From Cloacimonetes bacterium SCGC AAA252-N17 (GTDB lineage: Bacteria; Cloacimonadota; Cloacimonadia; JGIOTU-2), in the NCBI GenBank assembly GCA_000404785.1, contig ASNI01000020.1:1-44340 (forward strand): DNA of 44,340 bases, written 5' to 3'. The notes beneath the pieces are model-generated. The model did not search any database, was not told the origin of the DNA, and saw nothing but the letters and a program-made list of their open reading frames with translations. Each line of letters starts with the position of its first letter. The stretch's first letter is position 1. Positions 14,097 through 22,781 of the stretch are shown piece by piece. The position numbers and the translations under genes were made by a program.

Positions 14097-16604
14097 ATGA
14101 AAAAGATATATTACATATTTCTGTTTTTATTACTCTTGCCGATTTGTTTATCAGCAAATCCAGTCACAGCCGATGATGTTGAACAGGCTGTAAAAACGCA
14201 ACTTGCTTATAAAAACAAATCGATTGAATATTCAATCGCAGAAATTTCTGTTGTTGAAGACGAAAATAATCAGACCAAACTGTGTTTTATCGCAGACCTC
14301 CAGCCCAAAGGATTTATTGTTCTCTCTTCGGACACCGATATTACACCAATTATTGCATATTCATTTAGAAATAATCTGATATGCGACGAGGAAAATCTCC
14401 TATATTATATGATAAAGAAAGATATGGAATTCAGATTAGAAGCAAAATCGAAATTCACTTCTGAGAAGATAGCCACCAATAATATGCTTTGGAATAATTA
14501 TATTTCTGAAAATATTAAAGAACTGAAAACCAAAGACTTTCAACAGTGGCCTGAACCAGGTAGTACTTCCACAAGCGGCTGGATTGAGACTACCTGGAAC
14601 CAAAGCTATCCATATAATATGTTCTGCCCTCTTGATCCAAATACAGGTAGTAGGTGCGTAGTTGGTTGTGTTGCAACTGCTATGTCTATGCTCATTAATT
14701 ATCATAAATATGTCGGGGATGTGAGTTTTAATTATTCTGATGACCATTATAGCACTAATGGGATACACATAGACTCTGATAGTACTCTTTATGACTTTCC
14801 AAGTTTTAATGCCTTAAATATATATCTTGATACATTAAAAACACATTATCAGAACAATATTCCTTTAACCAATGAAGATAAGGCAGCTCTATGTTTTGCC
14901 TGTGGAATTTCGGTGGAAATGTGGTATAGCTCATCTGGGTCAGGAGCATGGACACAATCGGTCGCAGATGCATTACTTGATAAATTTGGTTACGATTCAG
15001 CAATGTGGATGGACTCTTGGCAGGGAGAATTCTATGATTCGTTAAGTACTAATATGATAAATGCAAAACCAGCAGAATTGTCAATATATCAGGAGGATGG
15101 AAGTGGAGGACACGCTATAAATTGCGATGGATACAATACGGATAATTATTATCATCTTAATTTTGGTTGGGGCTCAAGTAATCCTGGAGGTCCAAATACA
15201 ATTAATGCATGGTATTCTCTGCCAGAAGGTATGCCAGTGGGATATTGCATTGTTGGAGGCGCTGTCCTTAATGTTGAAGGTGGAGATAGACCGTTAACTG
15301 TATCTGGGACTGTATACGCTAATGGAGTAAATCCAGTTGGAACTAACATCATTTTTGAAGGAGATTATAATTATTCAACTACTGTTGAAGATTCAAATGG
15401 TTTTTATGAGATGCAAACAGTATTTCCAGGATATTATACTGCAAGTGCACTTTTGGGCAGATTGTATTATCAAACAAAAGAAGTTTATATTGATTCTGCT
15501 CATACGGTAGTTAACTTTAATTTGTTTAATTATGAAAGTGTTACAGGTGTGGTTTCTGTGGAAGGTGGCGCTGACCCAACTGGCACAATCATAAATTTTA
15601 TTGGTGATTACAATTACTCTGCAGTAGTTGATAGTTTAAATGGAGAATATGAAATCTTAGATGTTATGCCAGGACACTATACCGCTACGGCAAACCTTAA
15701 TAGAATTTATTATCAAACAAAAGAGGTTGATATTGATAGTACAAATATGATAATTGATTTTGATTTGGCAAATTACAACTACCAATCAATATTGAAGTAT
15801 TGTGGAGACCCATCTATTTTATTTGAGCTGCCATATGAATATACTTTGCAAATTGCTGTTCGATTTACCGACGAGGAACTTGGAGACAATGTAGGCGACA
15901 TTATTGGCAAGGTATCGTTTTTCGCTCCCACATCTTCAGATAGTTGTGATATTACGATAAAAATCTATGAAGGTGGTTCTCCGGATAATCCACCAGGAGA
16001 ATTAGTATATGAAGCACCTATGGGAGTTTTTCCTGCTGATACATGGGTAGAGCATTTCCTTGATATTCCAATTGAGATTAAACCGCAAACAGAATATTGG
16101 GTAGGGTATGAGATTTATACTTTAAATGGCAAAGTTGGGTGGTTGGATGAAGGACCAATGGAACCAAACAAAGGAGCCTGGATATGTCCATCTAGCTGGG
16201 TTTGTCTTTCTATGATTCCTGATTTGGATCGGAACTGGCTTATTGAGATGACATTATTTTCAACCACAGGTGTGGATATACCGTCACAAGTTTCTAATGA
16301 ATTCATCTTGCAGAATTATCCCAATCCATTCACTACCTCAACCACGATTTCTTTTAATATTCACCGCAAAAACGCAGAGAACGCAAAGCTTGTGATTTAT
16401 AATATCAAGGGACAAAAAATCCGAAAATATTCAATATTCCCCGAACAGTCGCAAGCTCCTTACGGGGCAGGCAATATTCAATATTCAATTCAATGGGATG
16501 GCAAAGATGATAATGATCAGCCTGTTGGAAGCGGGATTTATTTTTATAAATTAATGATGGGCGAGAAAGAAATTGCATCAAACAAAATGCTGCTTTTGAA
16601 ATAA
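14097..16604 (+). CDS. Secreted C10-family (streptopain) cysteine protease
   Basis: I placed the start at ATG 14097, which gives a clean signal peptide (MKKIYYIFLFLLLLPICLSA); the frame opens earlier, through the broken HEPN gene. The 835-residue protein has a Spi-like propeptide with 'PKGFIVLSSDTDITPIIAYS', then the C10 catalytic domain. Cys191 sits in 'VVGCVATAMSML' and His339 in 'GGHAINCDGY', followed by 'HLNFGWGS'; the 148-residue Cys-His spacing equals that of SpeB. Two carboxypeptidase-regulatory-like repeats (about 400-560), a beta-rich module (about 565-720) shared with the giant protein downstream, and a C-terminal YPNPF sorting-type domain follow. An exported protease zymogen is the likely product. 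A dispersed repeat lies inside its C-terminal domain. Confidence 0.9.
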   Translation: MKKIYYIFLFLLLLPICLSANPVTADDVEQAVKTQLAYKNKSIEYSIAEISVVEDENNQTKLCFIADLQPKGFIVLSSDTDITPIIAYSFRNNLICDEENLLYYMIKKDMEFRLEAKSKFTSEKIATNNMLWNNYISENIKELKTKDFQQWPEPGSTSTSGWIETTWNQSYPYNMFCPLDPNTGSRCVVGCVATAMSMLINYHKYVGDVSFNYSDDHYSTNGIHIDSDSTLYDFPSFNALNIYLDTLKTHYQNNIPLTNEDKAALCFACGISVEMWYSSSGSGAWTQSVADALLDKFGYDSAMWMDSWQGEFYDSLSTNMINAKPAELSIYQEDGSGGHAINCDGYNTDNYYHLNFGWGSSNPGGPNTINAWYSLPEGMPVGYCIVGGAVLNVEGGDRPLTVSGTVYANGVNPVGTNIIFEGDYNYSTTVEDSNGFYEMQTVFPGYYTASALLGRLYYQTKEVYIDSAHTVVNFNLFNYESVTGVVSVEGGADPTGTIINFIGDYNYSAVVDSLNGEYEILDVMPGHYTATANLNRIYYQTKEVDIDSTNMIIDFDLANYNYQSILKYCGDPSILFELPYEYTLQIAVRFTDEELGDNVGDIIGKVSFFAPTSSDSCDITIKIYEGGSPDNPPGELVYEAPMGVFPADTWVEHFLDIPIEIKPQTEYWVGYEIYTLNGKVGWLDEGPMEPNKGAWICPSSWVCLSMIPDLDRNWLIEMTLFSTTGVDIPSQVSNEFILQNYPNPFTTSTTISFNIHRKNAENAKLVIYNIKGQKIRKYSIFPEQSQAPYGAGNIQYSIQWDGKDDNDQPVGSGIYFYKLMMGEKEIASNKMLLLK
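16439..16471 (-). repeat. Dispersed hairpin repeat, copy 3, inside the C10 protease gene
   Basis: Read on the minus strand this 33-nt segment begins cctgccccgtaagga and ends with cgggg, keeping the CCCCG/CGGGG stem of the copies at 676 and 41411 but with a different loop. It encodes residues about 781-792 ('PEQSQAPYGAG'), a stretch with no counterpart in the sorting-type domains of the neighbouring proteins. Confidence 0.65.
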
Positions 16605-16611
16605 TTTGAGG

Positions 16612-16655
16612 TTGGACTGGACTTGAGAGACGAAGTCCTCGAGTTCAGAACAACC
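16612..16655. repeat. Second copy of the 44-nt repeat
   Basis: It matches 13467-13510 at 43 of 44 positions, including the GGACTT/AAGTCC hairpin. It starts seven bases after the protease stop, the same distance as copy 1 from its upstream gene. The outer inverted end seen in copy 1 is missing here. Its tail 'gagttcagaacaaccg' is seen once more at about 16789-16804. Confidence 0.8.
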
Positions 16656-16656
16656 G

Positions 16657-16742
16657 GGAGTCGAAAATAATAAAGCCGAGAGACTCGGCTACTCCAAAAA
16701 AACAAAACAGGATGTCATTCCCTTGAAAACGGGAATCCAGTA
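16657..16742. repeat. Composite 86-bp repeat, copy 1
   Basis: The unit contains the hairpin GCCGAG-aga-CTCGGC, outer arms ggagt/actcc, and 'gtcattccc...gggaatcc', a widespread bacterial dispersed repeat. It differs from copy 2 (16836-16920) by one base and one A in an A-run. Together with neighbouring repeats it fills the whole 344-bp gap between the protease gene and lepA, in which no gene was seen. Confidence 0.8.
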
Positions 16743-16835
16743 TTTGTTTTATTCATCCACATATTTGCTTCTGCTTAAGCTGGCGAAGAGTTCAGAACAA
16801 CCGAAAAAGTAATACTCGACTCCTCGTTTCACTTA

Positions 16836-16920
16836 GGAGTCGAAAATAATAAAGCCGAGAGACTCGGCTACTCCAAAAAACAAAACAGGATGTCATTCCC
16901 GTGAAAACGGGAATCCAGTA
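16836..16920. repeat. Composite 85-bp repeat, copy 2
   Basis: Direct repeat of 16657-16742. Here the right-hand hairpin is better paired (attcccg / cgggaat). It is preceded by an additional hairpin, CGACTCCT / AGGAGTCG, at about 16817-16842, that overlaps its left end. Confidence 0.8.
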
Positions 16921-16948
16921 ATCGAAACATGCGAATTGATGATTTGTC

Positions 16949-18742
16949 TTAGCTTCTATCTGCTTTCAGCACAGCAAGGAATGCCTCCTGGGGAATACTG
17001 ACCTGACCGATCTCCTTCATTCGCTTCTTGCCTTTTTTCTGCTTTTCCAATAATTTTTTTTTACGTGTAATATCCCCTCCATAACATTTCGCAGTCACAT
17101 TTTTTCGCAGTGCATTAATAGTGCTTCTTGCAATGATCTTGCCACCGATCGCTGCCTGTATCGCAATTTTAAAGAGGTGACGGTGAATTATGTTCGAGAG
17201 CTCATCTGTGATACTTTTTCCCCACGAATATGCTTTATCTTTATGGGTAATGAAAGACATTGAATCAATCCGTCCGCCATTCACAAGAATATCAACTTTT
17301 ACCACTTCCGATCTTATATGCTCTTTGTACTCATAATCAAATGATGCATAACCGCGGCTTACGGATTTGAGTTTATCATAAAAATCAAATAAAATTTCAA
17401 TAAGTGGAAATTCATATTTAATGCATACTCTGTCTTCATCAATATATTCCATATCCTTCTGTATGCCGCGGCGCTCCTGTGCAAGCTGCATGATATTGCC
17501 GATATATTCGCTGGGAACAAGGATCTCGCACGCCATAATAGGTTCTTCGATATAATGAATAGTGGCTTCATCGGGCATTTGTGAGGGATTATCAATGAGA
17601 ACTTCTTTGCCGTTGTTCAATTTTACTTTGAATTCAACACTGGGTGTGGTTGAAATAATCGGAATATCATATTCCCGATTGATGCGTTCCTTAAATATTT
17701 CCAGATGAAGCATGCCGAGAAATCCGCAGCGGAAGCCAAATCCGAGTATGGCAGAATTTTCCGGCTCGTAAACAAGCGAGGTATCATTCAATTGGAATTT
17801 TGCAAGAGCATCTCTAAGATTGTTATAGTCGACTCCATCGAGGGGATAGATACCACTGAACACCATTGGTTTAGGGTTTTTAAAATCCGGCAGTGCGACT
17901 TTGGCTGGATTACTTGCCTGAGTGATCGTGTCCCCGACCTTTGCTTCCCGCACACCCCTGATGCCTGCAATGATATATCCAACCTCACCGAATTCCAGTT
18001 TTTTACAAGGTTCCATCTTAAGGGAAAAATAACCTAAATCTTCAATTTGATATTTCTTGTTCGTCGAATGCAAGAGGATTTCATCACCTTTTTCAAGCGA
18101 ACCATCAAAAACACGGATATGAACTACTACCCCGCGGTATTGATTATATTGTGAATCAAAAATAAGAGCCCGGGTCTCGTTTGTTTCAGATTGTGGTGGA
18201 GGGACTTTTTCAATAACTTCTGCAAGGATTTCCTCTATACCAATACCTTCTTTTGCACTTGTTGCAAGAACTTCTTCATCAAAAACACCGAGTAGATTTG
18301 CCAGTTCATGCCTTCTTCTCTCAACGTTTGCTGCGGGGAGATCAATTTTATTGATCACAGGGATTATTTCCAGATCGTAATCCAGCGCAATATAGAGGTT
18401 GCTTAAAGTTTGTGCTTCTATTCCCTGTGTGGCATCAACCAGAAGGATAGCTCCCTCGCATGCTGCAATACTGCGGGATACTTCATATGAAAAGTCAACA
18501 TGCCCGGGAGTATCTATAAGATTCAGTATATATTTTTTCCCATTCAATTCATAATTCATCCTGATGGGATGAGCTTTTATTGTGATTCCACGCTCCCTCT
18601 CCAGATCCATATCATCAAGAATTTGATCAACAGTATGTTTTTCTACAGTTTGAGTAAGCTCGAGAAATCTATCTGCAAGTGTAGATTTTCCATGATCGAT
18701 ATGGGCGATTATGCAGAAATTTCGAATATTATCTCTTATCAT
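16949..18742 (-). CDS. lepA: Elongation factor 4 (LepA), ribosome-associated GTPase
   Basis: LepA/EF4 is a translational GTPase that binds ribosomes and affects translocation and initiation under stress. The 597-residue length is standard. G motifs are 'AHIDHGKST' (13-21), 'RGITIKAH', 'LIDTPGHVDF', 'VINKIDLP' and 'TSAKEGIG'. The unique C-terminal domain shows 'KLKSVSRGYASFDYEY' and the terminal 'ARSTINALRKNVTAKCYGGD' region followed by a Lys/Arg-rich tail. There is no lepB partner. It is divergent from the frameshifted secreted-protein gene at 18992, and its 3' end lies 28 bp from a composite repeat. Confidence 0.97.
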   Translation of the reverse strand: MIRDNIRNFCIIAHIDHGKSTLADRFLELTQTVEKHTVDQILDDMDLERERGITIKAHPIRMNYELNGKKYILNLIDTPGHVDFSYEVSRSIAACEGAILLVDATQGIEAQTLSNLYIALDYDLEIIPVINKIDLPAANVERRRHELANLLGVFDEEVLATSAKEGIGIEEILAEVIEKVPPPQSETNETRALIFDSQYNQYRGVVVHIRVFDGSLEKGDEILLHSTNKKYQIEDLGYFSLKMEPCKKLEFGEVGYIIAGIRGVREAKVGDTITQASNPAKVALPDFKNPKPMVFSGIYPLDGVDYNNLRDALAKFQLNDTSLVYEPENSAILGFGFRCGFLGMLHLEIFKERINREYDIPIISTTPSVEFKVKLNNGKEVLIDNPSQMPDEATIHYIEEPIMACEILVPSEYIGNIMQLAQERRGIQKDMEYIDEDRVCIKYEFPLIEILFDFYDKLKSVSRGYASFDYEYKEHIRSEVVKVDILVNGGRIDSMSFITHKDKAYSWGKSITDELSNIIHRHLFKIAIQAAIGGKIIARSTINALRKNVTAKCYGGDITRKKKLLEKQKKGKKRMKEIGQVSIPQEAFLAVLKADRS

Positions 18743-18939
18743 ATATTAGAACTCTTTTTCTTGAAATTATTTGTATCCAAAATTTTAGGGACAATAAATT
18801 TCATCAAGATAAAAAAAAGTTGACGAAGATTTTTAAAAATTCAATGAATCACTAATAAGATAAATAGAGAGGTCTTGGAAATACATGATGAAGATGACAA
18901 CAAGGGAAATACACGGACTGTTAACTTCTTTAATAGGTA

Positions 18940-18955
18940 TCATCGAATTCGATGA
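18940..18955. promoter_or_regulatory. 16-bp perfect palindrome upstream of the frameshifted secreted-protein gene
   Basis: TCATCGAATTCGATGA is self-complementary over all 16 positions and ends 36 bp before the ATG at 18992. It could be an operator for a dimeric regulator. No T-tract follows, so it is not a terminator. The regulator and function are unknown. Confidence 0.3.
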
Positions 18956-18991
18956 AGTTTATAAAAATTAAAACAAATAGGAGTAACAAGT

Positions 18992-19351
18992 ATGAAAAAA
19001 ATGATTTTAGTTATTATTATGTTGAGCACCTTTGTAGTATGTTCCCAATTATTTGCAAATGAACGTGATTATAATATTGAATTAGATTATAACAATCCTT
19101 TGATGGTTAGTGGTCCTCCAATTCCATTTCCTGTAAGGGATCTGGACGAATCTTTTGAAGATACTACTTTTCCTCCAGCAGGTTGGGTTCAATACAGCCC
19201 TGATGGTGGAACAGGATGGAATAGACAGACTGTTGGTACAACACCAATACCTGGCTGGACAGGTGGAGAGGTAACTCCTACTCCTGACGGTTTGGGGGGG
19301 GAATGCTATGGCATTTTGCACTTGGAACACTGGTGGAGCAACATCAAATGA
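18992..19351 (+). CDS. Secreted choice-of-anchor protein, N-terminal part (frameshifted at G8)
   Basis: ATG 18992 is preceded by AGGAG and opens a signal peptide (MKKMILVIIMLSTFVVCSQL). The mature part begins a jelly-roll 'choice-of-anchor J' type domain: 'DLDESFEDTTFPPAGWVQYS'. After residue about 102, at an eight-G tract (19294-19301), the frame departs and stops at 19351 with an unrelated tail (ECYGILHLEHWWSNIK). Removing one G would join it smoothly to the frame at 19302 and onward. The remaining domain is in the next entry. Either a phase-off state, an inactivating mutation or a sequencing error explains this. Confidence 0.8.
   Translation: MKKMILVIIMLSTFVVCSQLFANERDYNIELDYNNPLMVSGPPIPFPVRDLDESFEDTTFPPAGWVQYSPDGGTGWNRQTVGTTPIPGWTGGEVTPTPDGLGGECYGILHLEHWWSNIK
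19294..19301. repeat. G8 homopolymer at the frameshift
   Basis: Eight consecutive G in an AT-rich gene, exactly where the protein-coding frame shifts by one base. Seven G would give a continuous frame of about 322 codons. Poly-G tracts of this length are typical slipped-strand phase-variation sites, and also typical error sites. Confidence 0.7.
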
Positions 19352-19961
19352 TCAGTGGTTAGTTTCTCCTCAAGTAACTATTAATTCTGGCGACTCTCTC
19401 TCCTTCTGGATGCGCAAGACTTTCTCATATGCAGATTATGTTGAGGTACTAATTTCAATAACTGATGATCAGATGGCGAGTTTTACAAATACCTTATTTA
19501 GCATTACCTATGCGACAATAGACAACGGTTGGGTGCAGTATACAGAATCTCTTGATGCTTTCGCTGGACAGGATATATATATTGCATGGCGTGAAACGGT
19601 TGCTGACAATTATCTTGATGGTGATGCAATATTTCTTGATCTGGTAAAGGTTATTGCTGGTCCTGTAAGCACTGATGACCCTATTGGCTGCGATATGTTC
19701 AAGATTGCACCAAATCCCTTTGCTCATTCCACGACCTTCAGCTTCTCACTGAAAGAAGCCACACACGTATCTATCGATGTATATAACATCAAAGGACAAC
19801 TTGTGAAAAATCTTTCTAATGAAGACAGGATTGCTGATATCCATTCCGTAACATGGAACGGTACGGACAATTCCGGAACTGAAGTTCCCACAGGTGTATA
19901 TTTCACCAGAATCGTTACTGATGATGTAGAAAATATCCACAAAGTGATGGTAATTCGTTAA
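19308..19961 (+). CDS. Secreted choice-of-anchor protein, C-terminal part with sorting-type domain
   Basis: This frame continues the jelly-roll domain of the preceding entry ('SNDQWLVSPQVTINSGDSLSFW', 'QDIYIAWRETVADN') and ends in the FlgD/Ig-like module 'APNPFAHSTTFSFSL', 'IDVYNIKGQLVKNL', 'VTWNGTDNSGTEVPTGVYF'. The ATG at 19308 is internal and has no ribosome binding site, so independent translation is unlikely. In the repaired form the protein would be about 322 residues, exported, with one carbohydrate- or ligand-binding-like domain and one sorting-type domain. A terminator follows 20 bp after the stop. Confidence 0.75.
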   Translation: MAFCTWNTGGATSNDQWLVSPQVTINSGDSLSFWMRKTFSYADYVEVLISITDDQMASFTNTLFSITYATIDNGWVQYTESLDAFAGQDIYIAWRETVADNYLDGDAIFLDLVKVIAGPVSTDDPIGCDMFKIAPNPFAHSTTFSFSLKEATHVSIDVYNIKGQLVKNLSNEDRIADIHSVTWNGTDNSGTEVPTGVYFTRIVTDDVENIHKVMVIR

Positions 19962-19981
19962 GAGATCGGTATAATTCTTTT

Positions 19982-20014
19982 AAGCCCGAGGAATTCTCTT
20001 CGGGCTTTTTTTTA
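19982..20014 (+). terminator. Rho-independent terminator after the frameshifted gene
   Basis: AAGCCCGA (19982-19989) pairs with TCGGGCTT (20000-20007) and is followed by a run of T. It serves the plus-strand gene; on the minus strand the sequence after the stem is not T-rich, so mutL, which converges here, probably does not use it efficiently. Confidence 0.85.
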
Positions 20015-21835
20015 TATTCGCTTGAACCGTTTTTTTAGTTCTTCAAAAGTAATTTCAATAATTGTAGGACGTCCATGAGGACAGAAGAAGGGATTCTTGC
20101 ATGCAAAAAGACGATTAATCAACTCCAGCATTTCCTTTTTGCTTAATTTTTGATGTAGCTTGATGGACGCATGGCATGCATAGGATTTTGCAAGCGTGTC
20201 ACGGAAATCACCATCCGGCGAGAACTCTTCCTCGATCTGTTTGAAAATCTCGACGAGTATATCTCCTTTTTTCCACTCAAGAAGATCCTTGGGAATTTCT
20301 TCAACGATGATCGAATTGCCGCTGAAAACCTTTATCTTAAAACCAACCTTCACGAACATCTCCCGGTATTCTTCAATAAAATCCGGAATGATCTTCTGCA
20401 GATGCTTTGGCAGGTCGATCACAAGAGGGAAGAGAAGCTTTTGACCATCCAATCCCTTTTCATTGTGCTCAAGTCTGTGCTTGATCTTCTCATATTGAAT
20501 TCTCTCATGCGCTGCATGTTGGTCAACGATGAGCATCCCGCTTTTTATTCCAACAACTATGAATGAATTGTCGATTTGCCAGGGATTTACAATTTCCGAT
20601 TCAATGATCTTGTTCTTATTTTTCACAATATTATCTTCAAATAGATATGCAAGCTGTATATCTTTTCTGCTCTTTGTGAAAAGATCCTGGCGCGGGTACT
20701 GTTTCCCTGAGGGACCAATGTTGGGAGAAGTTCTATGTTGCGATCTTTGGTCTCCGTTTTCATGAGTAGTATCCAGTCCGGATTGTGCAGCATTGTCCTG
20801 ATGAAGCTCTGCGTATTTCTGGCGTTCATAATCGAGCAATGAGTTGGTTAGAGAAGTTTTTATAAAGCTGAATATTATTCGTGAATCCTTAAAGCGAACC
20901 TCAGTTTTGGTGGGGGATACATTCACATCGAGCAGATTTCCGGGAAGCTCGAGTAGAAGAATGTACAGTGGAAGTTGATTTTTTAAAAGACTTTTCTTGG
21001 TGAAGGGTTCGTAAGCTTTTTTTATCGCACTATACACGATTTTATCATTTATGTATCTTCCATTAATATATAAATAATGAATTTTCTGCCATTCGGCATC
21101 CTCATGATAAGAACCGATGAAACCCTGCAATTTTATTCCTTCTTGAGAAGTCTGCACCGGTATTACATTATTTTTGAAAAAGTTATCCCCAAAGATCTCT
21201 ACGATGCGTTTTTCAAGGAACTCCACTTTGGGGTAGTTCAAGATTTCTCGATTATTATGAATAAGTTTAAAGCTGATGTCATGGTGAGTGCAGGCAAGAT
21301 GTTGTATTGTCCTAACGATGTGCTGCATTTCTGTTTGAGTTGTTTTCAAAAATTTCTGACGCGCAGGAATATTCTTAAAAAGATTCTTCACTCTAATTGT
21401 TGTGCCTGGAGTACCACCGATCTGTGATACATCCTGAATATCTCCACCTTTGATACTAATGAAGGTTGCGGGTTCGTTCTTCTCATTTTGCGGCAACGAG
21501 ATAATTTCCATATCAGAGACTGATGATATACTTGGGAGTGCTTCTCCACGGAAACCAAGGGTTGAGATGTTTTGTATGTCATCAAGAGAATATATCTTAC
21601 TTGTTGCATGACGTTCCAAAGAGAGGAGCGCATCGTCCCGGTTCATACCGCTTCCATTATCGATGACCTCAATAAGTTTCTTGCCGCCATCCTCGATATT
21701 GATCACGATCTTTGTTGCATTTGAATCAATGGCATTCTCAACCAGTTCCTTCACTACAGAAGCAGGTCTTTCAATGATCTCACCGGCAGCAATATGGTTG
21801 ATCACTTTTTCATCTAATATTTTAATTCGGCTCAT
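20012..21835 (-). CDS. mutL: DNA mismatch repair protein MutL (latent endonuclease type)
   Basis: MutL couples mismatch recognition by MutS to strand incision. The 607-residue protein has the N-terminal GHKL ATPase: 'VVKELVENAIDS' (catalytic Glu30), 'EVIDNGSGM', 'RHATSKI', and 'TLGFRGEALPSI'. The C-terminal domain carries the endonuclease metal motif 'DQHAAHERIQYE' from about Asp438, 'ACHASIKLHQKL', and the terminal 'CPHGRP' near Cys585. It is thus the nicking type found in bacteria lacking MutH. A low-complexity linker (about residues 345-385) separates the domains. No mutS is present in the window. It converges with the frameshifted gene and diverges from the NYN gene. Confidence 0.97.
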   Translation of the reverse strand: MSRIKILDEKVINHIAAGEIIERPASVVKELVENAIDSNATKIVINIEDGGKKLIEVIDNGSGMNRDDALLSLERHATSKIYSLDDIQNISTLGFRGEALPSISSVSDMEIISLPQNEKNEPATFISIKGGDIQDVSQIGGTPGTTIRVKNLFKNIPARQKFLKTTQTEMQHIVRTIQHLACTHHDISFKLIHNNREILNYPKVEFLEKRIVEIFGDNFFKNNVIPVQTSQEGIKLQGFIGSYHEDAEWQKIHYLYINGRYINDKIVYSAIKKAYEPFTKKSLLKNQLPLYILLLELPGNLLDVNVSPTKTEVRFKDSRIIFSFIKTSLTNSLLDYERQKYAELHQDNAAQSGLDTTHENGDQRSQHRTSPNIGPSGKQYPRQDLFTKSRKDIQLAYLFEDNIVKNKNKIIESEIVNPWQIDNSFIVVGIKSGMLIVDQHAAHERIQYEKIKHRLEHNEKGLDGQKLLFPLVIDLPKHLQKIIPDFIEEYREMFVKVGFKIKVFSGNSIIVEEIPKDLLEWKKGDILVEIFKQIEEEFSPDGDFRDTLAKSYACHASIKLHQKLSKKEMLELINRLFACKNPFFCPHGRPTIIEITFEELKKRFKRI

Positions 21836-21959
21836 AGCATCTCGTTCAATAATTTATGTGCAAAGAGATTATCATTTTTTTTAGGTCAAGAATTTTCTTG
21901 ACTTGAATATCCTGAATTTTAAATTTTAATTTTTTTTTGACATTTATAATGGAGATTAT

Positions 21960-22781
21960 ATGGAAAGAAACGGTCAGATAAAAGTCGGTGTTTATGTTGA
22001 TGTTGTCAACATTGCCCAAAATGGTGGTTTTGGTATGCAATATGATGTTCTGCGAGAATTTGCCTGCCGGAACAATGGCATAGCAATCCGGTTGAATGCA
22101 TATGTTGCTTATGATGAAGAAATGGCAAAAAGAAATTTGGATTATAGAGAACGCTCAAGAAATTTCCATTCCATTCTCAGGGATTTCGGATATAAAGTTA
22201 TTGTAAAAGTTGTTCGCTGGTTCTATGATGAACAAGGAAATCGTTACGGTAAAGCCAATGCAGACCTTGATATGGCTGTTGATGCGTTGATGCAGTCAGA
22301 AAGACTCGACTATGTACTGCTTGTAACAGGAGATGGTGACTTTGTACAGGTGGTCAGAGCTTTACAAAATAAAGGGTGCAGAGTGGAAGTGTTGGCTTTC
22401 AAAAATGTTTCTCATATCCTCAGAAATGAAGCTGATGTTTTTACTTCCGGATACTTAGTTCCGGAACTTTCCCTTATTGAAAATCAACATAAAGATAATG
22501 AAAAAATAAAAATTGTTCGGGGTGTCTGCTATTCATTTTTCCCGGACAAGGGTTTTGGCTTTATGAGATTTATGAAAAGTCTGAGTGGAGGTTTATGGAT
22601 TACTGATTCAAGAAAATCCGAATCCCCATACGATACAGCATTTGTGCATAGTTCACAGATACAGGAAAGTATTGACACTTCGTCTCTTCCAAATCGAGAA
22701 CAGATATTTGAATTCGAGATAAAACCTGTCAAAGATAAAGGTTGGCAGGCAGAGAATATTAAACTTATTTATCATTATTAA
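21960..22781 (+). CDS. NYN-domain RNase fused to a cold-shock-like OB domain
   Basis: The 273-residue protein has an N-terminal NYN/DUF88 (LabA-like, PIN-fold) domain with the acidic residues expected for metal-dependent RNA cleavage: Asp14 in 'VGVYVDVVNIAQ', 'ADLDMAVDAL' near residue 100, and 'LVTGDGDFVQV' near 123. From about residue 180 it changes to a cold-shock-domain pattern: 'RGVCYSFFPDKGFGFMRF', 'AFVHSSQI', 'IFEFEIKPVKDKGWQAENI'. The CSD has an insert between 'GFGF' and 'FVH'. The combination suggests an RNA-degrading enzyme whose OB domain holds single-stranded RNA. It is divergent from mutL, with a GGAG ribosome binding site. Confidence 0.85.
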   Translation: MERNGQIKVGVYVDVVNIAQNGGFGMQYDVLREFACRNNGIAIRLNAYVAYDEEMAKRNLDYRERSRNFHSILRDFGYKVIVKVVRWFYDEQGNRYGKANADLDMAVDALMQSERLDYVLLVTGDGDFVQVVRALQNKGCRVEVLAFKNVSHILRNEADVFTSGYLVPELSLIENQHKDNEKIKIVRGVCYSFFPDKGFGFMRFMKSLSGGLWITDSRKSESPYDTAFVHSSQIQESIDTSSLPNREQIFEFEIKPVKDKGWQAENIKLIYHY

